The notes below the pieces were generated by a model that saw only the letters and a program-made list of their open reading frames with translations, searched no databases and was not told the origin of the DNA. This document shows, in pieces, positions 24,586-34,792 of a stretch of 64,000 nt of DNA. Position numbers and translations under genes: made by a program. Numbering within the stretch: position 1 is the stretch's first letter; each line of letters opens with the position of its first letter. The DNA comes from Bradyrhizobium sp. CSA112 (GTDB lineage Bacteria; Pseudomonadota; Alphaproteobacteria; Rhizobiales; Xanthobacteraceae): the NCBI RefSeq assembly GCF_029051645.1, contig NZ_JAACFS010000007.1, forward strand, positions 1 through 64,000, written 5' to 3'.

Positions 24586-25688
24586 CCGTCCAGGACGATG
24601 ACGACCATTCAGTTCCCCCGGGCCACCAGCGCAAGATCATCCACGTCGACATGGACGCCTTCTACGCGTCCGTTGAGCAGCGTGACAATCCAGATCTCCG
24701 CGGCAAGCCGGTCGCCGTCGGCGGATCCCGCGAGCGCGGCGTCGTAGCGGCAGCCAGCTATGAAGCCAGGAAGTTTGGGGTGCGCTCGGCCATGCCGTCC
24801 GTCACGGCAAAACGGCAATGCCCCGATTTGATCTTCGTGAAGCCGCGCTTCGAGGTCTACAAAGCGGTCTCCGAGCAGATTCGTGAGATCTTCGCAGAGC
24901 ACACACCGATCATCGAGCCGCTATCGCTGGACGAGGCCTACCTCGACGTGACCGAAAATCTGCAAGGCATTCCGCTAGCGCGGGACGTGGCGTTCGCGAT
25001 CCGTGCGAAGATCAAGGAAGCAACCAACCTCAACGCTTCGGCCGGCATCTCCTACAACAAGTTTCTGGCCAAGCTCGCCTCCGACTACCGCAAGCCGAAC
25101 GGCCAGTACGTCATCACGCCGGAGATGGGGCCGGCGTTCGTCGAAGCCCTCCCCGTCGGCAAGTTTCACGGCATCGGGCCGGCGACCAGCACCAAGATGA
25201 ACGCCCTCAGCCTCTACACCGGCCTCGACATGCGCAGGCAGTCGCTCGAATTCATGCAGGCAAACTTCGGCAAGGCCGGAAGCTATTACTACTGGATCTC
25301 GCGGGGCGTCGACAACCGTGAGGTCCGCGCCGACCGGATCCGAAAATCCGTCGGCGCCGAAAACACGTTCTCCACCGACCTCACCGACTTCGACGCCATG
25401 GTCGTTGAACTCAAGCCGCTCATCGACAAGGTCTGGCGATACTGCGAAGGCGCCGGCAACCGGGGACGCACGGTGACGCTGAAGGTGAAGTTCAACGACT
25501 TCGAGATTATCACGCGCAGCAAATCCGTCCCCGTCGCGATTTCGAGCCGCAGCGATCTCGAACGCCTATCGGTCGCTCTGCTGCAGAACGAGATGCCGGT
25601 CCCCAAGCCGGTCCGGCTTTTAGGTGTCTCGGTTTCTTCGCTACAGGGCGAAGTACAGGCGGAGCCTCAATTCAACCTGCCGCTCTGA
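24582..25688 (+). CDS. dinB: DNA polymerase IV (Y-family)
   Basis: 368 residues from GTG 24582, coupled to SRAP by a 4-bp overlap. Y-family palm motifs are complete: VDMDAFYASVEQ near residue 22 and SLDEAYLDV, with the finger sequence GVVAAASYEARKFGVRSAM and HhH region GKFHGIGPATSTKM. The C-terminal little finger ends QFNLPL, resembling a beta-clamp-binding motif. It would carry out error-prone translesion synthesis, consistent with the repair operon. Confidence 0.95.
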   Translation: MTVQDDDDHSVPPGHQRKIIHVDMDAFYASVEQRDNPDLRGKPVAVGGSRERGVVAAASYEARKFGVRSAMPSVTAKRQCPDLIFVKPRFEVYKAVSEQIREIFAEHTPIIEPLSLDEAYLDVTENLQGIPLARDVAFAIRAKIKEATNLNASAGISYNKFLAKLASDYRKPNGQYVITPEMGPAFVEALPVGKFHGIGPATSTKMNALSLYTGLDMRRQSLEFMQANFGKAGSYYYWISRGVDNREVRADRIRKSVGAENTFSTDLTDFDAMVVELKPLIDKVWRYCEGAGNRGRTVTLKVKFNDFEIITRSKSVPVAISSRSDLERLSVALLQNEMPVPKPVRLLGVSVSSLQGEVQAEPQFNLPL

Positions 25689-25733
25689 TGAGACCATGGT
25701 TCGGCTTGGTCGAAAGCTATTAGGTCGGTAGAT

Positions 25734-27419
25734 TCAAACCGACGTCGCCAGCTCTAGGTATCTGCAAAATGCATTAGCCAGCTGCATCTGGCGAGGCGTC
25801 CGACATTCCGCTTCGAATAATCTAGGCGATGCAACGACAAGGCAGACACACTTCGCACGCGACGTCGCAACGTTCAGGCGATTAGCGCTGTAGAGAAACT
25901 CCATACCACGCGGGGCGTCGGAGTGACTTGACGTCGCCATCGAATAGATCACTATGGGCGCTTCCTGTCCTTGGAACTTGTCCACGGTCCCGATACGCGC
26001 ACCTGGCAGTCGCTCTTGGAGCTCGAAAACCTGTGCGTTGTACGGAGCGATGATTAAGAAGTCCTCGAGTGCAATCGGGGACTCGGCGCCGAGTCGATCG
26101 ACCCACGTCGTGCCAGTTCCCAATATTGCAGAGACAAGATCGTGGATGGCAGCGGCCTCTTCCGGCGAGGAGCTCTGATTGCCCGTGTGCTCGATCGGAA
26201 GGTATCGAAGGCCAGCACCTTTCAGTCTACCGATTGACTTTATCTCTTGGCGCTCCAGGCCCGTCCGAGATTTCAAGCGGCCGTCGTAGAATAACTCCGA
26301 ATTGAAAGCGCAGATGAGGGGATGCAGTCGCCAAGTCTCGGCAAGAAAAAGACCACGATCGGGCGGAACGGTAGCATGAGGTCCCAGGATATGATCCAAG
26401 GCCGAGACGCCTATGCCGTCGGGGTGGCTTCCCTGGATCGGTTGCTCTAGTTGCCGAGGATCTCCAAGAAGCACGATGCTTTTTGCCGCCTGAGAAACCG
26501 CTAACACATCTGCTAGTGACATCTGCGCGGCTTCGTCGATAAACAGCACGTCGACGCAAAGACGCGCGTCGGCCCGAGCCCAGAAGAAGGAGGTACCTCC
26601 ACCAACCGCACAGCTGCCACCCAACGCATCGAGAGCAACTTCATTTTTCGTCGCGAATTGCAGAGTCGGAAGATCATCCTCCTTGTCGGTCACCTTCTGA
26701 ACGCATTGGATCTGCAAGCCCTCGCTGGCCGCCGCGACAATCACTTCGCCGAGAAGGTTGCGGATTACTTTATGACTGTTCGCCGTAACACCGATCCGCT
26801 TACCGTCACGGGCGAGTGCGCAGATCATGCGAGCGCCAGTGTATGTTTTCCCCGCGCCCGGCGGGCCCTGGACCGGAAAAACGCTATGATCTAAATCGAG
26901 AGCGATCCGCACAGCGGCAATCAGCGTCGGCTCGCCATCGAGTTGGGGCATTTGTCCCCGAAGTCGCGGCGCGTTTGCCATCAAAAGATCGCGCGCGGCG
27001 CGATGATCCCCTTCGCCTTCCATCCCATTGGCGGCCACGTATTCTCCGAGCCGAAAGAGGGACTCAGCCTGCTCATCGTGGTCAAACGATTTATGGGTAA
27101 AGACCGCCTCAGCATGGAAGCCGGCCGTGTCGCCGCGCTTCTTGATATCGATCGTCCGATCATCGTGTGAAATGGCGACGACAGTTCCGTAGTGATCTCC
27201 TCCGATGCTCCGAAGTTTGCCGTCCGGTCGGATATCGGTATCCTGCAGCTCGAATTTGTAGCGATGGATGGGCGCCTTGGCGGTGCCACCAGCCTGCTCA
27301 AGCAGAATTAGTCCGGCGAGACCCGCCCGTTCGTGGAGAAGGTCCTCGGCGGAAAGATCGCGAAGCCGATAATATTCCCACCAAACGGCTTTCTTTTCAC
27401 GACCGTGCCAATCCAGCAT
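25734..27419 (-). CDS. SF1 (UPF1-like) helicase, 5'-truncated
   Basis: 561 residues in the annotated frame. Walker A GPPGAGKTYTGARMI, motif II LFIDEAAQMS, GDPRQLEQPIQG, motif V TVDKFQGQEAPIVIYSM and motif VI LNVATSRAK are intact, so the helicase core is whole. Full-length relatives (TM0106-type RecB-like nuclease/helicase proteins) have several hundred further N-terminal residues. Here the coding sense continues upstream without a start codon (DDVADRTVEEHARWLLAYM) to about 27478 and then runs into a stop. The 5' end thus appears lost at a junction shared with the AAA+ gene on the other strand. An internal ATG at 27419 may still allow expression. Confidence 0.7.
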   Translation of the reverse strand: MLDWHGREKKAVWWEYYRLRDLSAEDLLHERAGLAGLILLEQAGGTAKAPIHRYKFELQDTDIRPDGKLRSIGGDHYGTVVAISHDDRTIDIKKRGDTAGFHAEAVFTHKSFDHDEQAESLFRLGEYVAANGMEGEGDHRAARDLLMANAPRLRGQMPQLDGEPTLIAAVRIALDLDHSVFPVQGPPGAGKTYTGARMICALARDGKRIGVTANSHKVIRNLLGEVIVAAASEGLQIQCVQKVTDKEDDLPTLQFATKNEVALDALGGSCAVGGGTSFFWARADARLCVDVLFIDEAAQMSLADVLAVSQAAKSIVLLGDPRQLEQPIQGSHPDGIGVSALDHILGPHATVPPDRGLFLAETWRLHPLICAFNSELFYDGRLKSRTGLERQEIKSIGRLKGAGLRYLPIEHTGNQSSSPEEAAAIHDLVSAILGTGTTWVDRLGAESPIALEDFLIIAPYNAQVFELQERLPGARIGTVDKFQGQEAPIVIYSMATSSHSDAPRGMEFLYSANRLNVATSRAKCVCLVVASPRLFEAECRTPRQMQLANAFCRYLELATSV

Positions 27420-29272
27420 GTACGCTAGAAGCCAGCGCGCATGCTCTTCAACCGTCCGATCGGCGACGTCGTCGGGTAAGGGACTTACAGCGTTTCCTGC
27501 CTCTTCGGAGCCAGTTCGTCCTTTCTGGCAATACGCGAGACCTCCAGATCCATGAACCGGTCCCCGGAACCATCACAGCGGTTCCGCTCGCAAGGGCGCT
27601 CCCGGACGCGTTGAAAGACGCCGGATATCAGCGGATCGCCAGCTTCGACCTGCTTAACGGCTTCCGCGCTCTCGAGCCGGGCGACGACAGTTTTTTGGGT
27701 CAGCTTGGCCTGACGCCGGCGAATGGCGCGGCCGCAGGCGGGCTTGACCTCTTGTCCGCAACGCTCGAACGGCTCGTGGGTGCTGACGGCCCGCCTGCAG
27801 TGCTCATTATCGACTTCGCTTCACGGCTGATCACGCGCAACGAGGCACTTTCGCCGGCAGAGCATCAGTTGTTCTCCCGCGCATTGATCCTCTCGCATTC
27901 CGCGCGGGCCCGCCCTGCCGGCGAGCGCCGCCAGCCGTTCTTCAATTCCGTCATCTGGATTGTCGACAAGGAAGGCGACCTGCCTGACTGGTTTCTCATC
28001 GGCAATCCGCGCGTTCGACACATTCCTATCGGCAAACCCGACCACACGGCACGAAGGAGCTTGGTCCGTTCCCTGATTCGAAGTCTTCCAGGCGCTCAAA
28101 ATGCAGCAGAGGCCGAAGTCGGAAAGTCAATCGAAGGCTTCGTCGATGAAACCGAAGGACTTCTGCTTGTCGATTTGAGCGCCGTCGTGCAGCTCGCGCG
28201 GAGCGAGAATGTCGCATTCGACCGGATCTCTGACGCGGTGCGGCGCTTCAAGGTTGGCGTCACGGAAGATCCCTGGCGCAAGATCAGCCGAGACAAGATC
28301 AGTTCGGCGGAGGACTTCGTGAGGCGACGGGTAAAGGGCCAAGCGCATGCCGTCACCCACATGCTCGATATAGTCAAGCGCGCCGTCACTGGAATCGGAC
28401 AATCTCCGCGGGGCGGACGGCCTAGGGGCGTCGCGTTCCTCGCCGGCCCGACCGGTGTCGGAAAAACGGAACTCGCAAAGACGATCACCAGTTTGCTGTT
28501 CGGAGACGATAGCGCTTACATCCGCTTCGATATGTCGGAATTCAGCGCGGAGCATTCCGATCAGCGCTTGATCGGCGCTCCCCCCGGCTACGTGGGATAC
28601 GACGTCGGGGGCGAACTCACCAACGCCGTCCGGGAGAAGCCGTTCAGCGTTCTTCTGTTCGACGAAATCGAAAAGGCGCACCCACGGATTCTCGACAAAT
28701 TTCTGCAAGTGCTGGACGACGGCGTCCTGACCTCCGGCCGCGGCGACCGTGTCTACTTCTCCGAGACTTTCATCGTATTCACGTCCAACCTGGGGATTTA
28801 TACACCCGGTCCGTCCGGCGAACGTATCGCCAACGTCACGCCCGACGAGACGTTTGATACCGTGAAGCGAAAAGTGCGAAGCGAAATCGAAAAGCACTTT
28901 AAATCCGTGCTTAACCGACCCGAGATACTGAACCGCATCGGAGAGAACGTAATCGTCTTTGATTTCATCCGTCCCGAAGTCGCGGACGCAATCTTCGATC
29001 AGATGGTCGACGCCCTGCTCAACGATGTCGGATCGCTGGGTTACGATGTTTCGCTTTCCAAGGCAGCGAGAGCGACGCTCCGCGGCTTGTGCCTGGCCGA
29101 TCTTTCGAACGGCGGCCGGGGCATCCGGAACCAGGTCGAATCGCATCTCATCAATCCACTTTCCCGTGCTCTCTTCGACGGCGGAGCGGAAACTGAGCGC
29201 AGCTACGAAATCAAGGAGATTACCACGGGCGCATCGACGACTGTTACGCTTACGGGCGGGCCGGTCTCATGA
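27167..29272 (+). CDS. Clp-type AAA+ ATPase, first gene of the unusual operon
   Basis: The open frame begins at GTG 27167, but its first 100 or so codons are antisense to the helicase gene; family-like sequence starts near 27476 (VRDLQRFLPLRSQFVLSGN) with no start codon there. An N-terminal region of about 280 residues includes a degenerate AAA-like part (LIIDFASRLI). A ClpA/B D2-like module follows: Walker A AGPTGVGKTEL, FDMSEFSAEHS, pore-loop-like GAPPGYVGY, Walker B LLFDEIEKAH, sensor FTSNLG and the C-terminal small domain. It lacks ClpB's N and middle domains. The stop overlaps the radical-SAM start (ATGA). I propose an unfoldase or remodeller serving the operon's partners. Confidence 0.75.
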   Translation: MKWRRQFRSDLLRCSEVCRPVGYRYPAARICSDGWAPWRCHQPAQAELVRRDPPVRGEGPRRKDREADNIPTKRLSFHDRANPACTLEASAHALQPSDRRRRRVRDLQRFLPLRSQFVLSGNTRDLQIHEPVPGTITAVPLARALPDALKDAGYQRIASFDLLNGFRALEPGDDSFLGQLGLTPANGAAAGGLDLLSATLERLVGADGPPAVLIIDFASRLITRNEALSPAEHQLFSRALILSHSARARPAGERRQPFFNSVIWIVDKEGDLPDWFLIGNPRVRHIPIGKPDHTARRSLVRSLIRSLPGAQNAAEAEVGKSIEGFVDETEGLLLVDLSAVVQLARSENVAFDRISDAVRRFKVGVTEDPWRKISRDKISSAEDFVRRRVKGQAHAVTHMLDIVKRAVTGIGQSPRGGRPRGVAFLAGPTGVGKTELAKTITSLLFGDDSAYIRFDMSEFSAEHSDQRLIGAPPGYVGYDVGGELTNAVREKPFSVLLFDEIEKAHPRILDKFLQVLDDGVLTSGRGDRVYFSETFIVFTSNLGIYTPGPSGERIANVTPDETFDTVKRKVRSEIEKHFKSVLNRPEILNRIGENVIVFDFIRPEVADAIFDQMVDALLNDVGSLGYDVSLSKAARATLRGLCLADLSNGGRGIRNQVESHLINPLSRALFDGGAETERSYEIKEITTGASTTVTLTGGPVS

Positions 29273-29937
29273 CCGCGAACATCGCCTTGTCGCGCATTCA
29301 TTTTCCCGTCACGACCTTGGGGCCGGGCCGGCGCATCGGCATCTGGTTTCAAGGATGCTCGATCCGCTGTCCCGGCTGCATCTCGATGGACACATGGGCG
29401 CCGGGCCGCGGAATCACGACCATCGACGAGGTCGTCAACGCCGTTACGCAGTGGCTTCCCTCTGCCGACGGCATCACCATATCCGGCGGCGAGCCGTTCG
29501 ATCAGCCCGTCGCCCTGCTCGATCTTCTGAGAAGGCTACGATCGCTAACCGAAGCGGACGTGCTCGTATTTACGGGTCATCCGTGGACCAAAGTCAGGGA
29601 AACGGTGGATGCGTCGTCCGGGTTGATCGACGCTCTCGTTACGGGCCCGTTCGATGTCAACCAAAGCCAAACGCTGGCCCTTCGCGGCAGCGACAACCAG
29701 GAGCTCCGCTTCCTTACCGCAATGGGCCACGAGCGCTTTGCACCTTTCCAGCGGCCGATCACCGAGGTGGAAAGGACCCTGGACGTCATGTTCGATGACC
29801 GCGGCGACGTCTGGTTCGCGGGCATACCTGGCCGGGACGATTTTCGGCGTTTGCGGGAAATGCTCGAGAAGGCTGGCGCGAGACTGAGCACTTCGGACGA
29901 CAAGCGGCCGTCGAGCGGCGGGATGTCCGTCCGATGA
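29269..29937 (+). CDS. Radical SAM activase-like protein (4Fe-4S)
   Basis: 222 residues. The cluster motif is GCSIRCPGCIS (CxxxCxxC) close to the N-terminus, followed by ISGGEPFDQP (the GGE motif) and TGHPW. Size and layout resemble the NrdG/PflA group of activating enzymes, which make a glycyl radical on a partner, but no glycyl-radical enzyme is near. It overlaps both neighbours by 4 bp, so it is co-translated with the AAA+ ATPase and the kinase-helicase. A modifying role on one of them is conceivable but not shown. Confidence 0.85.
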   Translation: MTANIALSRIHFPVTTLGPGRRIGIWFQGCSIRCPGCISMDTWAPGRGITTIDEVVNAVTQWLPSADGITISGGEPFDQPVALLDLLRRLRSLTEADVLVFTGHPWTKVRETVDASSGLIDALVTGPFDVNQSQTLALRGSDNQELRFLTAMGHERFAPFQRPITEVERTLDVMFDDRGDVWFAGIPGRDDFRRLREMLEKAGARLSTSDDKRPSSGGMSVR

Positions 29938-32900
29938 TCAGGCTCTGCCCGAACTGCAACACAGAACGGCCTCTCACGGAAATCTTCTGCGAAGGTACCG
30001 TCGACGCCCATAACTGCGGGTGGGACCTTTCGGCGGTCGACATCGCGCTGCCCGGCATGCCGGCTCCGAAGCCTCAACCGATGCCGACACCGGTAGGCGG
30101 GCCCGCCTGCAGAAACGGGCACGAGAACTCACCCGGAGATCTCGTTTGCAGCGTTTGCGGCGAGCCAGTCGAGGAGCGGCCAGCCGAAGACCCGACGCCG
30201 GCACTGGAGCCCGCGCCGACGCCCGAAACGGATCCCGAATCTGTCGAGACCGTTATAGAAGGTTGGCGGCTGCAGGAGAGGATGATTTCATCGAGCACCG
30301 TCCGCGAGCGGTTCGCGGCCGTTCGTGAGTCAGACGGCCTAAGGGGCGTGCTTACTCTTTATGCGACGGGATCCGAGCCGGATGGCGCAATCTACGACCT
30401 CTTACGCAAACTTCCAGGCGATCACGTGCCCGCGATCTTCGCGACCGGGCGATGGTGCGACCGCGCATACGAAGTGGTCGAGGAATTTACCGGGGGGACG
30501 CTTGCCGATCTGCCGCCCGATTCGGAGGGACCGGAGGCAATCCGGATCCTCGTCACCGAGCTTGGTCAGGCGCTTCACTCCCTGTCCGAGGCGGGCCTGA
30601 GACACCGCGATCTACGTCCTTCGACGATTCTTTTGCGCTCTCGGATCCCTTAGATCTCGTTATCACCGGCTTCGGTTCAGCGCGCCTTTCGGAGTTCGAC
30701 CTTGATATCGCCTCTCCGCTCGAGACGACGCGCTACATGGCACCCGAGGCAATTGCCGGCGGTGTCGCACCAGCCTCCGACTGGTGGAGTATGGGCATGA
30801 TCCTTCTGGAGCGCGTCACACGCGGCGCGTGCTTCCAGGGTATTAACGAGCAAGCCTTCCTGATCGACGTCCTGACCAACGGCGTTCCGCTTCCGGAGAA
30901 TCTGAATGCCGCCAACGAGCTGCTGCTTCGCGGCCTGCTTGCCCGCGACCGTCGGCAGCGGTGGCAATGGAAGGAAGTTCAGGCTTGGCTTGCCGGTGCG
31001 CCCGTCGCGGCGCCTAAAGCTGCCGCTCGCCTTGAGGATGTCGATGGCCGCACGGCAATTTCGTTGGGAGGCAAGCAATACCGCTCGCCGGGATCCTTTG
31101 CGCTGGCGGCGGCCGAAGCCGCCAACTGGGACGCGGCAAAAGATCTCCTACTGCGTGGCGCGGTGGCGACATGGGCGTCCGAGGCCGGTTTCGAGCCGAG
31201 AATTCCCTCCGCGCTTCGTCAATTCGCCAGAGCAGAGGGCCTGACCGACGACTTGCGGTTGTCGATCGCCCTGAAGACCTTGAACCCGTCCATGCCCTTG
31301 ATCGTCAGGGGCAACATCGTCACGCCCGGATGGCTCCTCGACCATCCGGACGACGGATATAATCTGATAACCGGTCCGGCCCCGGATCTCATCCGGAAGG
31401 TCGATCCGGACGATTGGCTCTGGCGTCTCAAGCTGCGGGCCGAAACGGTCCGGAATCGCCTCCAGCAACTCGAAATCGGGGTCGACGAGGAAACGCTTCG
31501 CGTCCACCTCCTTTCGACATCCATGGCCCGCTTGGCCGCACTCTGGGAGGAAAAGAGAAAACTGCTTCCCGACACGGACCATGCCGGCGTGGTTTCCCTG
31601 ATCGAGCGGCGCCAGTCAGCCGAGGAGGATCTCGTTATCCTTCTCAGCGCATCGCCAGGCCAGTTCCGATCCGTCATCGAGGTCGTTGACGAAGCCGCCA
31701 AGGAAGCTTCCACGGCAGGATTGACCGGATTTTCGCGCGATCCAGCCGCCACACTATTGGCGCGGCCTCGACGCGAGATCTACCGCATGATCGACGACCG
31801 CATAGAGAACTTCGCAAGATGCGGCGTGTCCTCCGTCGACGAGTGGGCGAACCAGTTTCGCCTGGACCGCAGGATGCCGATCGCGCGCGCACTGGCGCTG
31901 CTTTCGGTCGCTTCGGAATCCTGGAAGCCCCTGCCGAAGCAGGGATATGTGTCCACGATATTGGACTTCTTCGCAAAGCGAATCTCAGGTGGCGTACTAC
32001 GCGGGCCGCTTACCCGCATGCTTATAGGAAAAACGGCGCGGGTTGATCTGACCGAGCTCGATACGTCGAGGGTGCCGGCGGCGGAGATCCTCGAGCATCT
32101 CCTTTCGCGCGGGACCCGGACGGTCAACATTGATCCAGCGGCGTTCTCCGAAAACGATGGATTGGAACGGAGGCTCCGTTCGCTGCATTCCCATGCGTTG
32201 CTGTACAGGCGCGATACCGGCATCGACGGCCTCTATATGGCCTTCCCGTTTCTATTGATGCGCGACGGCAGGCCAAACGCAAAGCCCCGCATCGCTCCCG
32301 TGCTCCTGTGGCCGGCGCGCGTGCTTCCCGAGGTCGGCAATCGGGGACACGTGACGCTGGGATATGGGCGCGAGAAGAGCGCCGACGTCGAAGCCGAATA
32401 CGTCGTTGTCAATCCTGCCCTTGAAGGAATGGTCGGCATTCAGGAGGCCAAGAGATGGCAGGAAGCCGCACAAGAACTTCTTGCTCGTGCGACCTTCTCT
32501 GCGTTGGACGTGATGGACGCATTCGGACAACTCGCAACGGCCGTGGGCAATACGCTATCTGCCCTGCCCGGTAAGGACGTTAAAGTCGGCGCCCAAGAGC
32601 GACAGATCATTCCGTCCGCCGTTCTGTTTCATCTTGCCTTCATGGGTCAAGCGGTGATGAAGGACCTCGAATTTTTGCGGGGTCTACCTCCAAGTTCGAC
32701 CGCACTCGAAGCCGCACTTCGGCTTTCCGATCACAAGCCTGAAAGCGATGGTCCGGTCTCCGCACGAGAGATCGAACGGTTTTTCACAGCGGACAGCGAC
32801 CCATCGCAGGAGGCGGCCGTCATGGAGGCTCGCCAGGCGCCGGGCCTTGTCGTCGAAGGCCCGCCCGGAACCGGCAAGAGCCAGACGATCGTCAACATGG

Positions 32901-33715
32901 TCGCCGACGCGATTGGCATGGGCAAGTCACTGTTGGTTGTCTGCCAGAAGCAAGCTGCGCTCGAGGTCGTCAGGAAGCGTCTGGAGAAGGAACGACTGGG
33001 AAACCGCTTCGTGATGATCACCGACGTCAATCGCGATCGGGGGGCCATCATAGGATCGGTACGCGAGCAGGTTGAGCATTTGCACAGCCAGCCCCGCGGA
33101 GGCGCTCCGGCCTGGAAGCGGGATCGTGAAAGGTTGGCGGCGCGCATCGAATCGCTGGAAGCGGATCTCGATCGGCAACAGACGGCTCTACATGCGGTGG
33201 ACCCAAAGACAGGACTGACCTATCGCACGCTGCTCGGCGAACTCCTGGCCATCGAAGCAGCCCAACCCAAGCCGATAGACCTTCCGTTGAACCGCCCGTT
33301 GCTCACGGACCTTCACCCCGCAGATGTCGTCACGCTCGAAGAAAATTGCGGACCGTTGGCAAGATTCTGGTTACCGGCCAAATTCGAAGGCAGCGCCCTC
33401 TCGGTGCTCAAGCTTTTCAATCCTGATCGAGGCACGGCGGACACTCTGGTAGAGTCTCTACGTACATTCGCGGAGATCGATGCAAGACGCGAGGAGGTCG
33501 ATGCCGAGACATCGGATTCGCTGGACGTCGCCGACGCCGAGCGCCTGCGCGCGTGGATAGCAGGCGCCGGCAATTTGCGCTCCATCGGAGACGCTCTATG
33601 CTCCAACCTTGGTCGTTGGCTTCCGTTGTTCAGAAGTCTCGAGGGCAACAGTTCTCGGGGCACCAACATGCTTGCCGGACTCATCCAGATCGAAGCGGGA
33701 TTAGCCGCCTCGCTC
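29934..33715 (+). pseudogene. Zinc-ribbon/(pseudo)kinase/SF1-helicase giant, frameshifted and 3'-truncated
   Basis: First frame, 29934-30653: two zinc ribbons (CPNCNTERPLTEIFC..., CRNGHENSPGDLVCSVCG), a Pro/Glu linker and the N-lobe of a protein-kinase fold up to HRDLRPSTILL. One base is missing near 30643; the next frame continues DPLDLVITGFGSARL, APEAI and SDWWSMGMIL, then about 700 residues of linker, and Walker A GPPGTGKSQT near 32860. Kinase motifs are degenerate: VLTLY where the Lys strand should be, and GFG instead of DFG, so a pseudokinase is likely. Helicase motifs after Walker A are missing because the reading is replaced near 33715 by antisense of the convergent gene. Zinc-ribbon kinases linked to helicases are known in Ter/stress-type operons; this arrangement with an AAA+ and a radical SAM protein is not one I can name. 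Confidence 0.75.
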
Positions 33716-34719
33716 TTTTTCGCGAAGTCTGCTTGTAACACGTCCCGCTTCTTAAATGTATCATCGGTGGCCAGAGCGGTCAGTTTGGTAAGCTGCGCGC
33801 GGATGTTCTGCAGTTTGGTCCGTTGGGCCGTCAGCCGGGTCACGACTTTCTTGGGGTCTTGCGCGAGATCGGCTTCCAATTCAGTGAGGCGCTTCGCCTC
33901 TTCGCTCGAAACGGTCGATAGCAATTCAAGCTGCGTCAGGTTCGACTTCGCGGAAAGCCGATGAAGGAAGGCGCCCGCGGCGGTATCAGCCGAAAGCGCT
34001 GGCGACCGAATGACGTGGGGCGTCTGGGCTTGCAACTTGCTGATTTGAGCGTCGATTCGCAGCTTGACCGCATCACAGGCGGCAGCCAGGGCTTCCATGA
34101 CCTGCATCGGCGCCGGGATGTAGGCCACAGCGTTGGTTTTCTCGACATGGATATTGGCGCTGCGCGTATCGAAGATACTGACGGAAGGAAGTTCGGCGTG
34201 CGTGGTTGCTTGCGGTGTCCAGGCAAACGTGTCCTGCACAGCCCCGCGCATGAAGCCGATCGTGGCCGACTGCGGGATGTTGGTGGTGTCTTCCACGTTA
34301 CGGCGAATGTTTGTGTGTCCGTCACGGGTACGGCAGGCATTCTTCAGGATGCGCACGTAACCTGATTTGCCGGAGCCATTGTCGCCATAGATGATCGTCA
34401 ATCCCTTCGGCGCAAATTCAAGCTCCTGGTCGTCAGGCAAGGCATTGATGCCCTTAGCCTGTGTCACACGGTGCAAGGAGATCGGTTCGCCGAGCACCGC
34501 TGGCTGCTTCAGATGGCTCTTTGTGAGCGGATTACCTTTTGCAGCAGGGTCGCAGCAAATCGCCGTGAGTTCGTCGAGGTCCTTTTCTGACAGTGCGCCG
34601 TTGACAATAATGCGCCATAGGGCGTCACGTTGCCACGCCGGCCGGTCTTCCGACCATTGCCGGATTGCTTCAAAAGCCTGGCCCTCGGTCAGCTCGGCAC
34701 CTTGATCGACGGTCGACAT
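33712..34719 (-). pseudogene. AAA-type ATPase (RloC/AAA_13-like), 3'-truncated
   Basis: From ATG 34719 about 335 residues look authentic: a helical N-terminus (FEAIRQWSEDRPAWQRDALWRI), Walker A YGDNGSGKSGYVRILKNACR, then FDTRSANIHV and a coiled coil (LTELEADLAQDPKKVV, LTAQRTKLQNIRAQL). This matches SMC/RloC-like ATPases, which need a distant second half with signature and Walker B motifs. After QADFAKK the frame is merely antisense to the kinase-helicase gene, so that half is lost. The junction is near 33712. Such ATPases are often part of anti-phage or restriction-linked loci. Confidence 0.7.
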
Positions 34720-34792
34720 TGATCCTCCACATCCTCACTCCCCATAGCGCAATCCCGCAACTGAGGGTAGACCGACCACAATAGGGCAATGG

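Noticed and set aside
28127..29146. Minus-strand frame of 339 codons opposite the AAA+ ATPase
   Set aside because: Antisense shadow of a gene with intact Walker A and B motifs.
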